A DNA stretch of 64,000 nucleotides from Bacteroidales bacterium. GTDB lineage: Bacteria > Bacteroidota > Bacteroidia > Bacteroidales > Marinilabiliaceae. The notes under the pieces were generated by a model, which searched no databases, was not told the DNA's origin, and saw nothing but the letters and a program-made list of their open reading frames with translations. Made by a program: the position numbers and the translations under genes. Positions 43,049 to 51,412 of this stretch are shown piece by piece (the stretch's first letter is position 1; each line of letters opens with the position of its first letter). Where the stretch lies: assembly GCA_024401355.1 (NCBI GenBank), contig JAKSLF010000001.1, positions 124,001-188,000 on the forward strand. The letters run 5' to 3'.

Positions 43049-44470
43049 ATGCATCAATACGATATATTTATATCATACAAAAGAAGAGGACAAAGTCTTC
43101 AAATGGCTCCTAGATTATATGAATATTTGCGGGCTAAGGGCTATTCTGTCTTTCTTGATAGAAAAGAGATGTCGAGTGGCGATTATAAAACACAGATACG
43201 TGACAATATTAGAAAGGCAAAAGATGTATTGATTCTTTTGGAAAAAAATTCTTTACAATCATGTTTTAACAACAGTGATGAGGAATTCTCCAAGGACGTA
43301 TTTTGTTTCGAAATATGTGAAGCCCTTAAAAAAGAAAAAGGTGTTCTGCCGATTTTGTTGGATGATTATAAGATGCCTTCTGAAGAGGAATTGCCTAAGG
43401 AATTGAATAAACTTCCAAAAATCCATGGAGTTGATTTTGATACTACAGATGAAATAGGTGAATTTTACGAAAGTGAATTAATAAGGAAGGGAAAATCTGG
43501 AACACGATTGGTTTCAACAAGACCTTGGTCAATAGCTGCGATAATGTCAGTTGTTTTATTAGGATTAGTTGTTCTGTTAGCTTTGTGGATTTTCGTGTTT
43601 GACAAGAAAGCGAATGCCTCGGAATTGGAACGAATTTTCGAAACAGGTAGGAGTTATTATGAAAATCGAGATTTTGATAATGCTTTGAAGTGTTTCCAAC
43701 AGGCTGCAGAATTAGGCTATCCGTCAGCTCAATGTTGGATGGGTACGTTATATTATAGAGGACGCGGTGTTGAACTTGATATGAAGAAGGCTTTTGAATG
43801 GGATTTAAAAGCTGCAAAACAAGGACATGCTACTGCACAATGTTATGTGGGTAATTTCTATGATAGGGGAGAAGTTGTTCGTCAAGATTTTATTGAAGCT
43901 GCAAAATGGTATAAAAAATCTGCATTCCAAGGTGTCGCTGATGGTCAATATAATTTAGGCGAATACTATTATTGGGGTCGTGGTGGTATTGAACAAAACG
44001 ACACTTTGGCATTTGATTGTTTTGAAAGATCGTCTCGTCAGGGGTATTCAAAAGCACAATTCCGTTTGGGGTGTATGTATGAGGTCGGAAGATTTGTACA
44101 ATGTAACCCAAGACTGGCCTTTGAGTATTATTTGTGTTCTGCTTATCAAGGATATGCACCAGCTGTAGTAAAGCTCGGCCAATATTATGAAGATGGATTC
44201 AGCGAGGATGGCTTAAACATCATGAAAAATCCGTCAGAAGCTCTACGGTGGTACGTTAAAGCATGTGATAAGAATTATCCAGAAGGATTGATAAGAGCAG
44301 CAATGCTTTATGAAGAAGGTCTTGGCACTGAAGAAAATTTAACTGAGGCGTTGACCTTATACAAAAAGGCAGCTGATCAAGCCTACGATGCAGAATCAGC
44401 GGGAAGAGCTAAAGAGGCAATTAGAAGAATTACAAAAAGAATTAATAGTTATGGAAGCAGTGTTTTGTGA
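43049..44470 (+). CDS. TIR domain - membrane helix - Sel1-repeat protein
   Basis: A 473-residue protein from ATG 43049 (a TTG 6 codons upstream is possible). Residues 1-140 form a TIR domain: YDIFISYKRRGQSLQMAPRL, YSVFLDRKEMSSGDYKTQI, and VFCFEICEALKKEKGVLPIL. Glu88 falls where the catalytic glutamate of NAD-cleaving TIR domains lies (compare SARM1 E642), so NADase activity is plausible. A membrane helix (IAAIMSVVLLGLVVLLALWI) follows near residue 160. About seven Sel1-like repeats (for example AQCWMGTLYYRGRGVELDMK) fill the rest. The TIR would face the cytoplasm. It overlaps the next gene by 20 bp or more. Confidence 0.85.
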   Translation: MHQYDIFISYKRRGQSLQMAPRLYEYLRAKGYSVFLDRKEMSSGDYKTQIRDNIRKAKDVLILLEKNSLQSCFNNSDEEFSKDVFCFEICEALKKEKGVLPILLDDYKMPSEEELPKELNKLPKIHGVDFDTTDEIGEFYESELIRKGKSGTRLVSTRPWSIAAIMSVVLLGLVVLLALWIFVFDKKANASELERIFETGRSYYENRDFDNALKCFQQAAELGYPSAQCWMGTLYYRGRGVELDMKKAFEWDLKAAKQGHATAQCYVGNFYDRGEVVRQDFIEAAKWYKKSAFQGVADGQYNLGEYYYWGRGGIEQNDTLAFDCFERSSRQGYSKAQFRLGCMYEVGRFVQCNPRLAFEYYLCSAYQGYAPAVVKLGQYYEDGFSEDGLNIMKNPSEALRWYVKACDKNYPEGLIRAAMLYEEGLGTEENLTEALTLYKKAADQAYDAESAGRAKEAIRRITKRINSYGSSVL

Positions 44471-46589
44471 ATATCAGTATTGTTTGTCTTATATAGAACA
44501 ACTGTTCTATATAATACTACCATTGGGCTTGTTGTATGGGTTCTTTTTTTATTACAAGTTTAGAAGATCTTCTGTATTAAGTCCGTTTGTACTTCGAATA
44601 TGGGCTATAATAGTTTTTTGCGCTGGTATGATGTTGTACTTCGTTGGTTTTTATCATGAAGGGACGCAGTATTCTTTGTTGGCGCTTATATTGCGCTCAA
44701 TAATGTCATCGCTTGAATTGTTCGTTTCACATTCTGACTTGTTGGAGGTTTCGGATGTATGTAAGGAATCATCTATATATATGACATGTTTCGCATTGGT
44801 TCAGTTTAATGCTTTGTTTGTGAGTGCGGCTTTGATTTTCTCCTTAATTTGTCGTCAATTTATTTCTGGACTATTGTCATTTATAAATGAGGTTAAACGT
44901 AACCCCATATCTAAATTACATATTTTTTGGGGTGTAAATGAAAATGCTATTATATTGATTAATAGTATTGTATTGAAGCCTGATGATTTGTTAATAGTAG
45001 TTAATCTGCCTCAATCTGAAAAGAAAAATGTAGGGCGTTTAAATTTTAGTAGGATTTTTTCTTCTGTGGATTATGATGTTGAAAGACTTGACAAGATAGT
45101 ACATACACAAGCAATTATGTTGTATGCTTCGTTTGATGATGTTGTTGATTCTAGAGAGGGATTCTTGAAGTCTTATCGATTGTCACGATTATGCAATTAC
45201 ATTGGCAGGGCTGACCAAACGTGTGTTTATTTTATGGGAGGAGATGAAAAGTGTAATATTTCATGTGCACAGCAATTTGTTGATGACAAAAATGTTTTTC
45301 AATGCAAAAGTAGAAAGGAGTGGAATGTCAAGGTATATTGTTCTGCTAATCGCACAAAAGACAACCTCATACAAGAAAAATTCATTAATATGAAAAAAGT
45401 TAGTTTCACATTGATTGATTCTGCATATTTGGCTGCGTTGTCTTTAAAAGTTGCTGAAAAATATTCTAAAGAAGTGTGTCCTGTTGCATTATATAAAGAA
45501 AAAATAGATAATAGAATAATTAATCGAGAGTATGCTAATCATCCTATCAATTTTGTAAGACATGAAAATGGGGCTGTGAATACATGTTTCACATCAATGA
45601 TTGTGGGATTTGGCGCGACGGGGCAAAATGTATTTAATTTTTTGTATGAATTTGGCTCATTTGCAGATAATGATAGACAAAAATCTCCGTTTAAGTCATA
45701 TATATTTGACGATGATATTGATAGGATTTGGACTCATTATGTTCAACAAGTTCCGTATTTTGAAGAAAAAACAATTTATGGAAACGATGTAATTAAGACA
45801 TTTAATTGTTCCCCTCACTCAATGTCGTTCTGGAGACAATTATATGAGATAATTGATGAATTAAATTATGTAGTGATTTCTTTAGGAAATGACAATGAGA
45901 ATTTGTCTTTTTTGAGTGAACTTGTTGATGTTGTTCAGCACAAACGTGTCAATGATCTTAATACATTCCATATAGTTATTAGGTCATATCAAAAAGAAAA
46001 TGAGGAATTACTAATAAAGACAATTAAAACTTATAATGAACTTTGGGGCGATGAGATTATAAGATATTTTGGCATGCCATCTAATATTTATACACAAAAT
46101 AAAATTGATGATGAAGAGTTAGAGAGCCTTTCTTCTTTTCTTAAAGATACATACAACAAGGCAAAGAAAAAAGAGAAGCCCCAATATAATGCAAATTCTT
46201 TGCCCGTTGCTGATGAAACTCCGTTTGAAGAAGAGTATGCATTCTTGTCTAAGAGACGTAAAGACTATGCCAATAAAGAACAAGGCTTACATACATACAC
46301 TAAACGAATCTTATTGGGTGACAATCCAACTGACGAAGTAATAGAAACGGTGTCAGTATGTGAACATTTAAGATGGAATGCATCACATTATGTGCAGGGC
46401 TATATGCCTATGACTCAAAGAGTATATGACATGATGCCACTAAAAAACGGAGAAAAAATTACTTGTAGTGAGAAATATAAACAGCATCTTTGTTTAGTCC
46501 CTTTTTCTGAATTAAGTGAAACATATAAAAACTATGATAGAGTTTTCGTTAATGACGTTATAAAGCTATTTGCGGAAATGAAAGAGTAA
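44451..46589 (+). CDS. Membrane protein with Rossmann domains and RyR-like C terminus
   Basis: A 712-residue protein; an alternative ATG at 44388 adds 21 residues. N-terminal membrane helices include LFYIILPLGLLYGFFFYY, VLRIWAIIVFCAGMMLYFVG and FALVQFNALFVSAALIFSLI. Two Rossmann/TrkA-like segments follow: LHIFWGVNENAIILINSI and TSMIVGFGATGQNVFNFL, a GxGxxG nucleotide-binding loop. The last 85 residues resemble the ryanodine-receptor RyR repeat: CEHLRWNASHYVQGYMPM, then HLCLVPFSELSETYKNYDRV. Translationally coupled to the TIR gene. A channel or sensor gated by a nucleotide product of TIR is an inference. Confidence 0.75.
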   Translation: MEAVFCEYQYCLSYIEQLFYIILPLGLLYGFFFYYKFRRSSVLSPFVLRIWAIIVFCAGMMLYFVGFYHEGTQYSLLALILRSIMSSLELFVSHSDLLEVSDVCKESSIYMTCFALVQFNALFVSAALIFSLICRQFISGLLSFINEVKRNPISKLHIFWGVNENAIILINSIVLKPDDLLIVVNLPQSEKKNVGRLNFSRIFSSVDYDVERLDKIVHTQAIMLYASFDDVVDSREGFLKSYRLSRLCNYIGRADQTCVYFMGGDEKCNISCAQQFVDDKNVFQCKSRKEWNVKVYCSANRTKDNLIQEKFINMKKVSFTLIDSAYLAALSLKVAEKYSKEVCPVALYKEKIDNRIINREYANHPINFVRHENGAVNTCFTSMIVGFGATGQNVFNFLYEFGSFADNDRQKSPFKSYIFDDDIDRIWTHYVQQVPYFEEKTIYGNDVIKTFNCSPHSMSFWRQLYEIIDELNYVVISLGNDNENLSFLSELVDVVQHKRVNDLNTFHIVIRSYQKENEELLIKTIKTYNELWGDEIIRYFGMPSNIYTQNKIDDEELESLSSFLKDTYNKAKKKEKPQYNANSLPVADETPFEEEYAFLSKRRKDYANKEQGLHTYTKRILLGDNPTDEVIETVSVCEHLRWNASHYVQGYMPMTQRVYDMMPLKNGEKITCSEKYKQHLCLVPFSELSETYKNYDRVFVNDVIKLFAEMKE

Positions 46590-46674
46590 GCTTGTACCGT
46601 ACTGGCCGTTAGCGCATGCCTCTGCAAAAATGCTTTCGATGTTATGTTCTCTATTTCTCTTTCCAAAGGCGTGA

Positions 46675-46947
46675 CTATTGTCTCCCAAATAGTTCAGAAT
46701 GGCTACCAATACGCTCAACGTATATGGCATCGGAATCTATCCAAATCAATAAAAAGTCATTGCCTACATGACACTCCATGCAATCTTTGTATTTCCCAGA
46801 AAGCATGTGTGGACGATATCTTATGTCGAGTTTTTCTCCAGATGCCAAGGCCTGTAGAACATTAAATAGTTCTTGCATTTTAGAAAGGTCTTGGCGATAT
46901 CGCTTCAGATCTTTCTTGGCCTTTGTTGAATAACGAACCTCCTTCAT
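46675..46947 (-). CDS. RelE/YafQ-family mRNA interferase toxin
   Basis: A 90-residue type II toxin: VRYSTKAKKDLKRYRQDLSK, then DIRYRPHMLSGKYKDCMECH and LLIWIDSDAIYVERIGSHSE, typical of the YafQ branch (LxGxxKGxxE-H--- pattern). It would cleave mRNA on the ribosome when released from the antitoxin. The ATG overlaps the antitoxin TAA by one base (TAATG), the usual coupling. Confidence 0.9.
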   Translation of the reverse strand: MKEVRYSTKAKKDLKRYRQDLSKMQELFNVLQALASGEKLDIRYRPHMLSGKYKDCMECHVGNDFLLIWIDSDAIYVERIGSHSELFGRQ

Positions 46948-47201
46948 TATTGCTTATCAATGCTATTTAGGAATGAATCGAAATCTGTCATGTCCAGTGT
47001 TCCTGCGTATTTGCCAGCCCTTGATTCATCAATAGCCTCTGCTGTGTCTGCATTAGGAGTTCCGTATAATGCTTGAGCAAGAATGCTTTCCACATAGTTG
47101 TTCAAACTGCGATTACATTGAGCTGCCCTTATCTTAAGTTCATCCAATAAAGTCTCACTAAGCCTAAATGCAGTTTGACGTCTTGTTATTACAGTTCCCA
47201 T
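46947..47201 (-). CDS. RHH-type antitoxin
   Basis: An 84-residue antitoxin. The N-terminal ribbon-helix-helix is in RQTAFRLSETLLDELKIRAA and QCNRSLNNYVESILAQAL. The acidic C-terminal tail (DMTDFDSFLNSIDKQ) would wrap the toxin. A TACCTTTG box on the minus strand at 47242-47235 and a GTTATA/TATAAC inverted repeat lie upstream, consistent with autoregulation. Confidence 0.85.
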   Translation of the reverse strand: MGTVITRRQTAFRLSETLLDELKIRAAQCNRSLNNYVESILAQALYGTPNADTAEAIDESRAGKYAGTLDMTDFDSFLNSIDKQ

Positions 47202-47272
47202 AGCTTTGTTATATTTGTGTTATATAATGTATTGCAAAGGTATAACAAAAATTTCGAAAATAAAACAAGAAA

Positions 47273-48391
47273 TCATCTCCCCCTCAGCCACAATCCAAAA
47301 AACTTGTCATATACCTCATATTTCCCCCTGTCCGAAGTGATGAAATCCTTCTCCATCAGACCTTTTACTGCTGCTTGCACCGTACTGGCCGTTAGCGCAT
47401 GCCTCTGCAAAAATGCTTTCGATGTTATGTTCTCTACTATCCCGTCATTGGCAATCGCCACGAGTACTTCCTTCTGCTTGAATGGCAATTGAAACAACAT
47501 GTTGCCAAATATAGAGTCAAATGTATTTATTACATTGTCTATCGATGCTTCTGCAAGTTCCAGGTCGCATGTCTCGTTATGTTGGGTGATTGAGTACATC
47601 TTGTTAAGCAGAAATTGCACATACCACGTGATGCCATCAAATTTGTCATATATCATTTCAAATGCTTCTTTGTCAAGTGACTTTGATGCGTCATTGAAAT
47701 GTTTTTGGGCGAACGCATAGTATATGTTTTTGTCTATTGGAGCTATGCTTAGAGGTGCTGTGCTTTGAAAAAATGGACGTGATGGATTGCAGAACACTTC
47801 AGACATGAGGTGTCTGTGCGAACCAGAAAAGACGAAATGTGCATTATGGGTTCTCTGAATATATGTCCTGAGGATTGCCTCCACATTCTTCTCTGGGTAA
47901 TTGACTATTGCCTGAAACTCATCAATCGCTACAATGCATGGTTTCGTCGCCACTTCGAGATACTCGAATATCTGTTCAAGTGTCAACGATGGATTGGTCA
48001 CGTTGCCCATTCCAAATGATAATTCAGGATTACCAGAAATATCGTATGATACATTTGCCTTCAGCGATGATACTACATCCAGAAATTGTTGCCAAATGCT
48101 GCGGTCCTTTTTCTTTAGTTCCGTGAACACTCGGTTGCCTAGGGTGTGTACAAGGTCTTGAAGATTCTTGGTCGAATAGATGTCCACGACTATTGTTATG
48201 TACTTGTCCTTTATCTTTGGTTGGGCAAAACAATGTTCAATGAGTCCTGTCTTCCCCAGTCTTCTAGGCGAACTCAGAAACACATTGTTGCCATTGACGA
48301 GATACTTTGTCATTAGTAGAGTCTCTTCCACTCTGTCGCAAAAGTATTCTTCGCCCTCGTAGCCATTGGTTATAAATGGATTGTGTATCAT
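47273..48391 (-). CDS. AAA family ATPase with C-terminal winged helix
   Basis: A 372-residue STAND-like/archaeal-type ATPase starting MIHNPFITNGYEGEEYFCDR. Walker A is NVFLSSPRRLGKTGLIEHCF; Walker B is PCIVAIDEFQAIVNYPEKN. A C-terminal helix-turn-helix occurs around LQRHALTASTVQAAVKGLME. Such orphan ATPases are multicopy in Prevotella and Bacteroides; their role is unknown. Part of its 3' coding sequence is duplicated at 46590. The promoter carries TATCTTTG and triple ATTATAAT repeats. Confidence 0.88.
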   Translation of the reverse strand: MIHNPFITNGYEGEEYFCDRVEETLLMTKYLVNGNNVFLSSPRRLGKTGLIEHCFAQPKIKDKYITIVVDIYSTKNLQDLVHTLGNRVFTELKKKDRSIWQQFLDVVSSLKANVSYDISGNPELSFGMGNVTNPSLTLEQIFEYLEVATKPCIVAIDEFQAIVNYPEKNVEAILRTYIQRTHNAHFVFSGSHRHLMSEVFCNPSRPFFQSTAPLSIAPIDKNIYYAFAQKHFNDASKSLDKEAFEMIYDKFDGITWYVQFLLNKMYSITQHNETCDLELAEASIDNVINTFDSIFGNMLFQLPFKQKEVLVAIANDGIVENITSKAFLQRHALTASTVQAAVKGLMEKDFITSDRGKYEVYDKFFGLWLRGR

Positions 48392-48407
48392 TCTCTTATC
48401 TTTTATG

Positions 48408-48448
48408 CAAAGATAATTATAATACTATTATAATACAACTATTATAAT
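48408..48448 (-). promoter_or_regulatory. ATPase promoter with three ATTATAAT repeats
   Basis: On the minus strand TATCTTTG lies at 48415-48408, 17 bp before ATG 48391. ATTATAAT occurs at 48416-48423, 48427-48434 and 48441-48448, covering the -33 region. This is a likely operator array. Confidence 0.6.
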
Positions 48449-48717
48449 GCATTTTCTTCTCCCTTTGTTCCTTTCTGAGAAACAATAGTTTGGATATTTT
48501 GCGTTGCCGAACAGTAGGCTTCATATAGGGCGACCGCTCCAAGATTCCATAATTTTGTATCTTCAATCTGTAATTCTTGATATGTGGATGACGCATAAAA
48601 ATGTTGCATTGCGTCAAAAACTGAACAGTGTTCTTTTTCGGCAATAATAGTTGCAACACGTGCTACTTTTGCTGGCAAAAATAGATGCAAATTCTGTTGT
48701 GTTACGGTCAGATTCAT
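48442..48717 (-). CDS. Small protein downstream of DUF3990
   Basis: A 91-residue protein: LHLFLPAKVARVATIIAEKE and HCSVFDAMQHFYASSTYQEL. It appears helical and soluble, perhaps a divergent relative of the small DUF3791 protein encoded first in this operon. It overlaps the DUF3990 gene by 4 bp (ATGA). A role as immunity or antitoxin partner is likely from position only. Confidence 0.65.
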   Translation of the reverse strand: MNLTVTQQNLHLFLPAKVARVATIIAEKEHCSVFDAMQHFYASSTYQELQIEDTKLWNLGAVALYEAYCSATQNIQTIVSQKGTKGEENAL

Positions 48718-49193
48718 AAATCAATTCTTATTGTTTCAACATATCTGAGCTTTTTCAATGCTGACTCTGTATGAAAAAGCAATTGGTCCACTAAATTATA
48801 AACTTTTAATTCGCGAATCAGATCCTCCTTATTAAGGACTCCACTTTCATACAAGGCAAATGCGGCATATACACGATCATTGGCGACAGGACCATAAACG
48901 AAATCATAATCATGTGTAAACCCAATATGATTGCGGTTGGAATCTACAAAATCGATCCAATCTTCTGTAGGTGAATCGAACCATAATGTGTGGCTCTTCT
49001 TTATCTCTTCTATGTCTATTTCGTATACATTAACGAATCCGTATTTTGCGCTTTTTTTTCGTCTGTTAACCCAATTTTGGGCTTGGTCAAAACTGGTTGT
49101 CGTATAAAATCCAGTACCATAGTCTAAAGTGCGGTTCGAAAATCGAATTTCAGGGGTGTCGACAATCTCGAGACTTCCATGATAAACAATCAT
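48714..49193 (-). CDS. DUF3990 protein, ADP-ribosyltransferase-like fold
   Basis: A 159-residue protein. MIVYHGSLEIVDTPEIRFSN and LDYGTGFYTTTSFDQAQNWV match the DUF3990 signature, which I recall as belonging to the ADP-ribosyltransferase clan: YHGS at the first NAD-binding strand and GFYTT at the second. The Asp/Glu-rich DYDFVYGPVANDRVY follows. It may ADP-ribosylate a target as a toxin. It overlaps both neighbours by 4 bp, so the three genes are translated as one unit. Confidence 0.75.
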   Translation of the reverse strand: MIVYHGSLEIVDTPEIRFSNRTLDYGTGFYTTTSFDQAQNWVNRRKKSAKYGFVNVYEIDIEEIKKSHTLWFDSPTEDWIDFVDSNRNHIGFTHDYDFVYGPVANDRVYAAFALYESGVLNKEDLIRELKVYNLVDQLLFHTESALKKLRYVETIRIDL

Positions 49194-49408
49194 GCCATCC
49201 TCCTTTCTAAAAAATCATCAATTTCTTCAATTAACCACTGATGGCTTTGAGTGTGTAATACGTCAAAGTTATCTGATAGATATGATGCGACGCCAGAAGC
49301 AAAGAATAGCGATGCGACATCTGCACCATCCATCTTTTTTTTCACTTTGTATTGTTCGATACAAAATGCGACAAAAAACAATTTATCTAAATCTGTTTTC
49401 GGCATCAT
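49190..49408 (-). CDS. DUF3791-like small protein
   Basis: A 72-residue protein from ATG 49408 (a TTG lies 3 codons upstream). FFVAFCIEQYKVKKKMDGAD and VASYLSDNFDVLHTQSHQWL resemble DUF3791, which is commonly encoded next to DUF3990. First gene of the minus-strand trio. A likely antitoxin-like partner, inferred from gene order. Confidence 0.7.
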   Translation of the reverse strand: MMPKTDLDKLFFVAFCIEQYKVKKKMDGADVASLFFASGVASYLSDNFDVLHTQSHQWLIEEIDDFLERRMA

Positions 49409-49521
49409 TGAAAGCAATTATTCATTGCAAATGTAACAAAAAAAAAGACAACTCAATAAAAATACTTCAAGAAGTTCTCTCCTGATTCTTTGGCCATTCA
49501 AGTCTTCTAAATATAAAACAC

Positions 49522-49559
49522 AAAAAGTGCCACGCCCCAACCTTCAGGAGCATGGCACT
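49522..49559 (-). terminator. Intrinsic terminator of ddh
   Basis: AGTGCCACGCCCC (from 49526) pairs with GGAGCATGGCACT (to 49559). On the minus strand a TTTTTGTG run follows the stem. Confidence 0.85.
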
Positions 49560-49584
49560 CGTTATCTCTAATGTCTATATCCGA

Positions 49585-50484
49585 TTATACCAAGTGAGCG
49601 ATGAGGTCCTCGCGATCACCAGGAAGCATGTCGATAACTGGAATCTCAATCATTGTGTAGCATCCTGGCTGCTGCTTGAATGATGCACGTGCAACGTTTA
49701 CAAGCACCTGAGCTGTCAATGCTGGGTTGTTGATCTTCATGTTGAACTCGAAAAGCTGGTTGTGAGTCTTGCCACTTACACCCTTGCGAACGAGGTTAAC
49801 ACCATGTCCAACATCATTGAGAGCGTCAACTGAATCAACCTTGAATACGTGTGTCTCGTCGCTTGCGAAGTATGGGTCAGCCTTGATTGCCTTTGTAACC
49901 TCTGCCAAGTCAGCACCTTCCTCAAGCTCTACGTATACCATACGACGATGAATACCTTCACCTACTGGAATTGTCATTGACAACGCATCCTTTACACCAG
50001 CCTTTGAACGAACACATACTGAGTGACCCATCGAACGACCAGGACCAAAGTTAGTATATGAAAGACCCTTTGGAGCAAGGCTCTGCATCAATGTACGAAC
50101 GATTGAGTCTGAACCTGGATCCCATCCTGCAGAGATGACTGCTACTGTGCCGTTTGCCTTTGCTACTGGCATCAATGCCTTGCGGTAGTCAAGGATGCTT
50201 GTGTGAATGTCAAACGAGTCAACTGTGTTGATTCCCATTGCAAGAATCTTCTTCGCATACTCCTCGCATGAACGTGTTGGAGTCGCAAGAATGGCAACGT
50301 CAACGTCCTTGAGCTCTGCTATGTCCTTTACTACTGGATAGTTTGCAAGTTCTGCTGGCTTGTTCTCAGCACCGTTACGACGAACGATACCTGCAATTTC
50401 AAAATCCTCTGCCTCCTGGAGGGCTTCAAGAGTATATTTGCCAATGTTGCCGTAGCCTACAATGGCAGCTCTAATCTTCTTCAT
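49585..50484 (-). CDS. ddh: meso-Diaminopimelate D-dehydrogenase
   Basis: Ddh, 299 residues from ATG 50484. The start is set by the promoter just upstream and the N-terminal Rossmann motif RAAIVGYGNIGKYTLEALQE. Conserved substrate-binding segments are SAGWDPGSDSIVRTLMQ and YTNFGPGRSMGHSVCVRSKA. It catalyses NADPH-dependent one-step synthesis of meso-DAP from tetrahydrodipicolinate, feeding peptidoglycan and lysine. An upstream in-frame start would overlap the promoter. It marks the right boundary of the accessory region. Confidence 0.93.
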   Translation of the reverse strand: MKKIRAAIVGYGNIGKYTLEALQEAEDFEIAGIVRRNGAENKPAELANYPVVKDIAELKDVDVAILATPTRSCEEYAKKILAMGINTVDSFDIHTSILDYRKALMPVAKANGTVAVISAGWDPGSDSIVRTLMQSLAPKGLSYTNFGPGRSMGHSVCVRSKAGVKDALSMTIPVGEGIHRRMVYVELEEGADLAEVTKAIKADPYFASDETHVFKVDSVDALNDVGHGVNLVRKGVSGKTHNQLFEFNMKINNPALTAQVLVNVARASFKQQPGCYTMIEIPVIDMLPGDREDLIAHLV

Positions 50485-50525
50485 TGATATTATTGTTTTA
50501 AATTTATTCCTTTTTTGAGATGCAA

Positions 50526-50555
50526 CAAAGGTAGTCAAAAATTTGTGGCCGTCAA
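50526..50555 (-). promoter_or_regulatory. ddh promoter
   Basis: On the minus strand TTG (50555-50553), a 19-bp spacer and TACCTTTG (50533-50526) give a full Bacteroidetes promoter 42 bp before the ATG. Confidence 0.75.
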
Positions 50556-50754
50556 TTATTTGGCGTCGTTAAGTGCATCCGTTAGCCAATCTTTCAGTAA
50601 TTTACTTATCTTTTTCGCAATATTTTTTACAAATCAGTAGTCAACACCTCTTAAGTTTGTAAAATAATAAGTATTTTTGCGCATTAGATAATGTGGTCTC
50701 GCATCAAGCAACCACTACATCACTTAAGTCGAAACATAATTAGAAGCATAATAT

Positions 50755-51363
50755 ATGAAGCAGACAGAGCTTTTCTGGAAGGTGTTCAACGAGTCTATAG
50801 TTGACTACCACAAATACGACAACGTGGACAAGGAAATAGAGAATCCATACGATAAGAGCCAGATTGAGCATCTTCTATACCATAAAAACTGGGTCGATAC
50901 CGTACAGTGGCATTTCGAAGACATCATCCGCGATCCCGAAATCGACCCTAAGGCTGCGCTCGTCCTCAAGCGACGCATCGACGCTTCTAACCAGTTGCGT
51001 ACCGATATGGTCGAGTATATCGACTCCTACTTCCTCAACATGTACAAGGACGTCAAGGTGCTCCCTGATGCTAAGATAAATACTGAATCACCAGCATGGG
51101 CCATCGACCGCTACTCAATCCTCGCCCTCAAGATCTATCACATGGAGCAGGAGACTAAGCGCACCGACGTCGGTCCCGACCATATCGAAAAATGCCAGAA
51201 GAAACTCGACGTGCTCCGCGAACAGCATAAAGACCTCTCGACTGCTATCGAGGAACTCCTCGCCGACATCGCCGCAGGCCGCAAATACATGAAGGTCTAC
51301 AAGCAGATGAAAATGTATAACGACGAGAGCCTTAATCCTATATTATATAAAGGTAAAAAGTAA
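50755..51363 (+). CDS. DUF4254 protein
   Basis: A 202-residue soluble helical protein: AYHKY-type N terminus (FNESIVDYHKYDNVDK), NLWHFEDI-like VQWHFEDIIRDPEIDPKAAL, and CQKKLDVLREQHKDLSTAIE. DUF4254 genes are typically next to glycosyltransferase family 9, as here, and are probably involved in lipopolysaccharide assembly. A TATTTTTG box lies at 50672-50679. The glycosyltransferase starts 49 bp later. Confidence 0.8.
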   Translation: MKQTELFWKVFNESIVDYHKYDNVDKEIENPYDKSQIEHLLYHKNWVDTVQWHFEDIIRDPEIDPKAALVLKRRIDASNQLRTDMVEYIDSYFLNMYKDVKVLPDAKINTESPAWAIDRYSILALKIYHMEQETKRTDVGPDHIEKCQKKLDVLREQHKDLSTAIEELLADIAAGRKYMKVYKQMKMYNDESLNPILYKGKK

Positions 51364-51378
51364 TACACGGTTTTTAGA

Positions 51379-51411
51379 TAGGGATACCATAGGGATACCG
51401 TAGGGATAAGC
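51379..51411 (+). repeat. Three 11-bp tandem repeats before glycosyltransferase start
   Basis: TAGGGATACCA, TAGGGATACCG and TAGGGATAAGC are consecutive and end one base before the ATG at 51413. They therefore occupy the ribosome-binding region. Confidence 0.85.
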
Positions 51412-51412
51412 A

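Larger units (their letters stand above)
46590..47436. repeat. 64-bp direct repeat pair flanking the toxin-antitoxin genes
   Basis: 46590-46653 and 47373-47436 are identical except one base. The second copy is part of the ATPase gene's 3' coding region. The first lies right after the stop of the RyR-like gene and is a stranded ATPase fragment. Repeat spacing is 783 bp. Confidence 0.9.

Noticed and set aside
47175..47492. Plus-strand open frame of 105 codons across the ATPase 3' end and antitoxin promoter
   Set aside because: Antisense to the ATPase and to the antitoxin promoter; no motif.
51379..51411. CRISPR-like array
   Set aside because: Contiguous 11-bp repeats without spacers and no cas genes.
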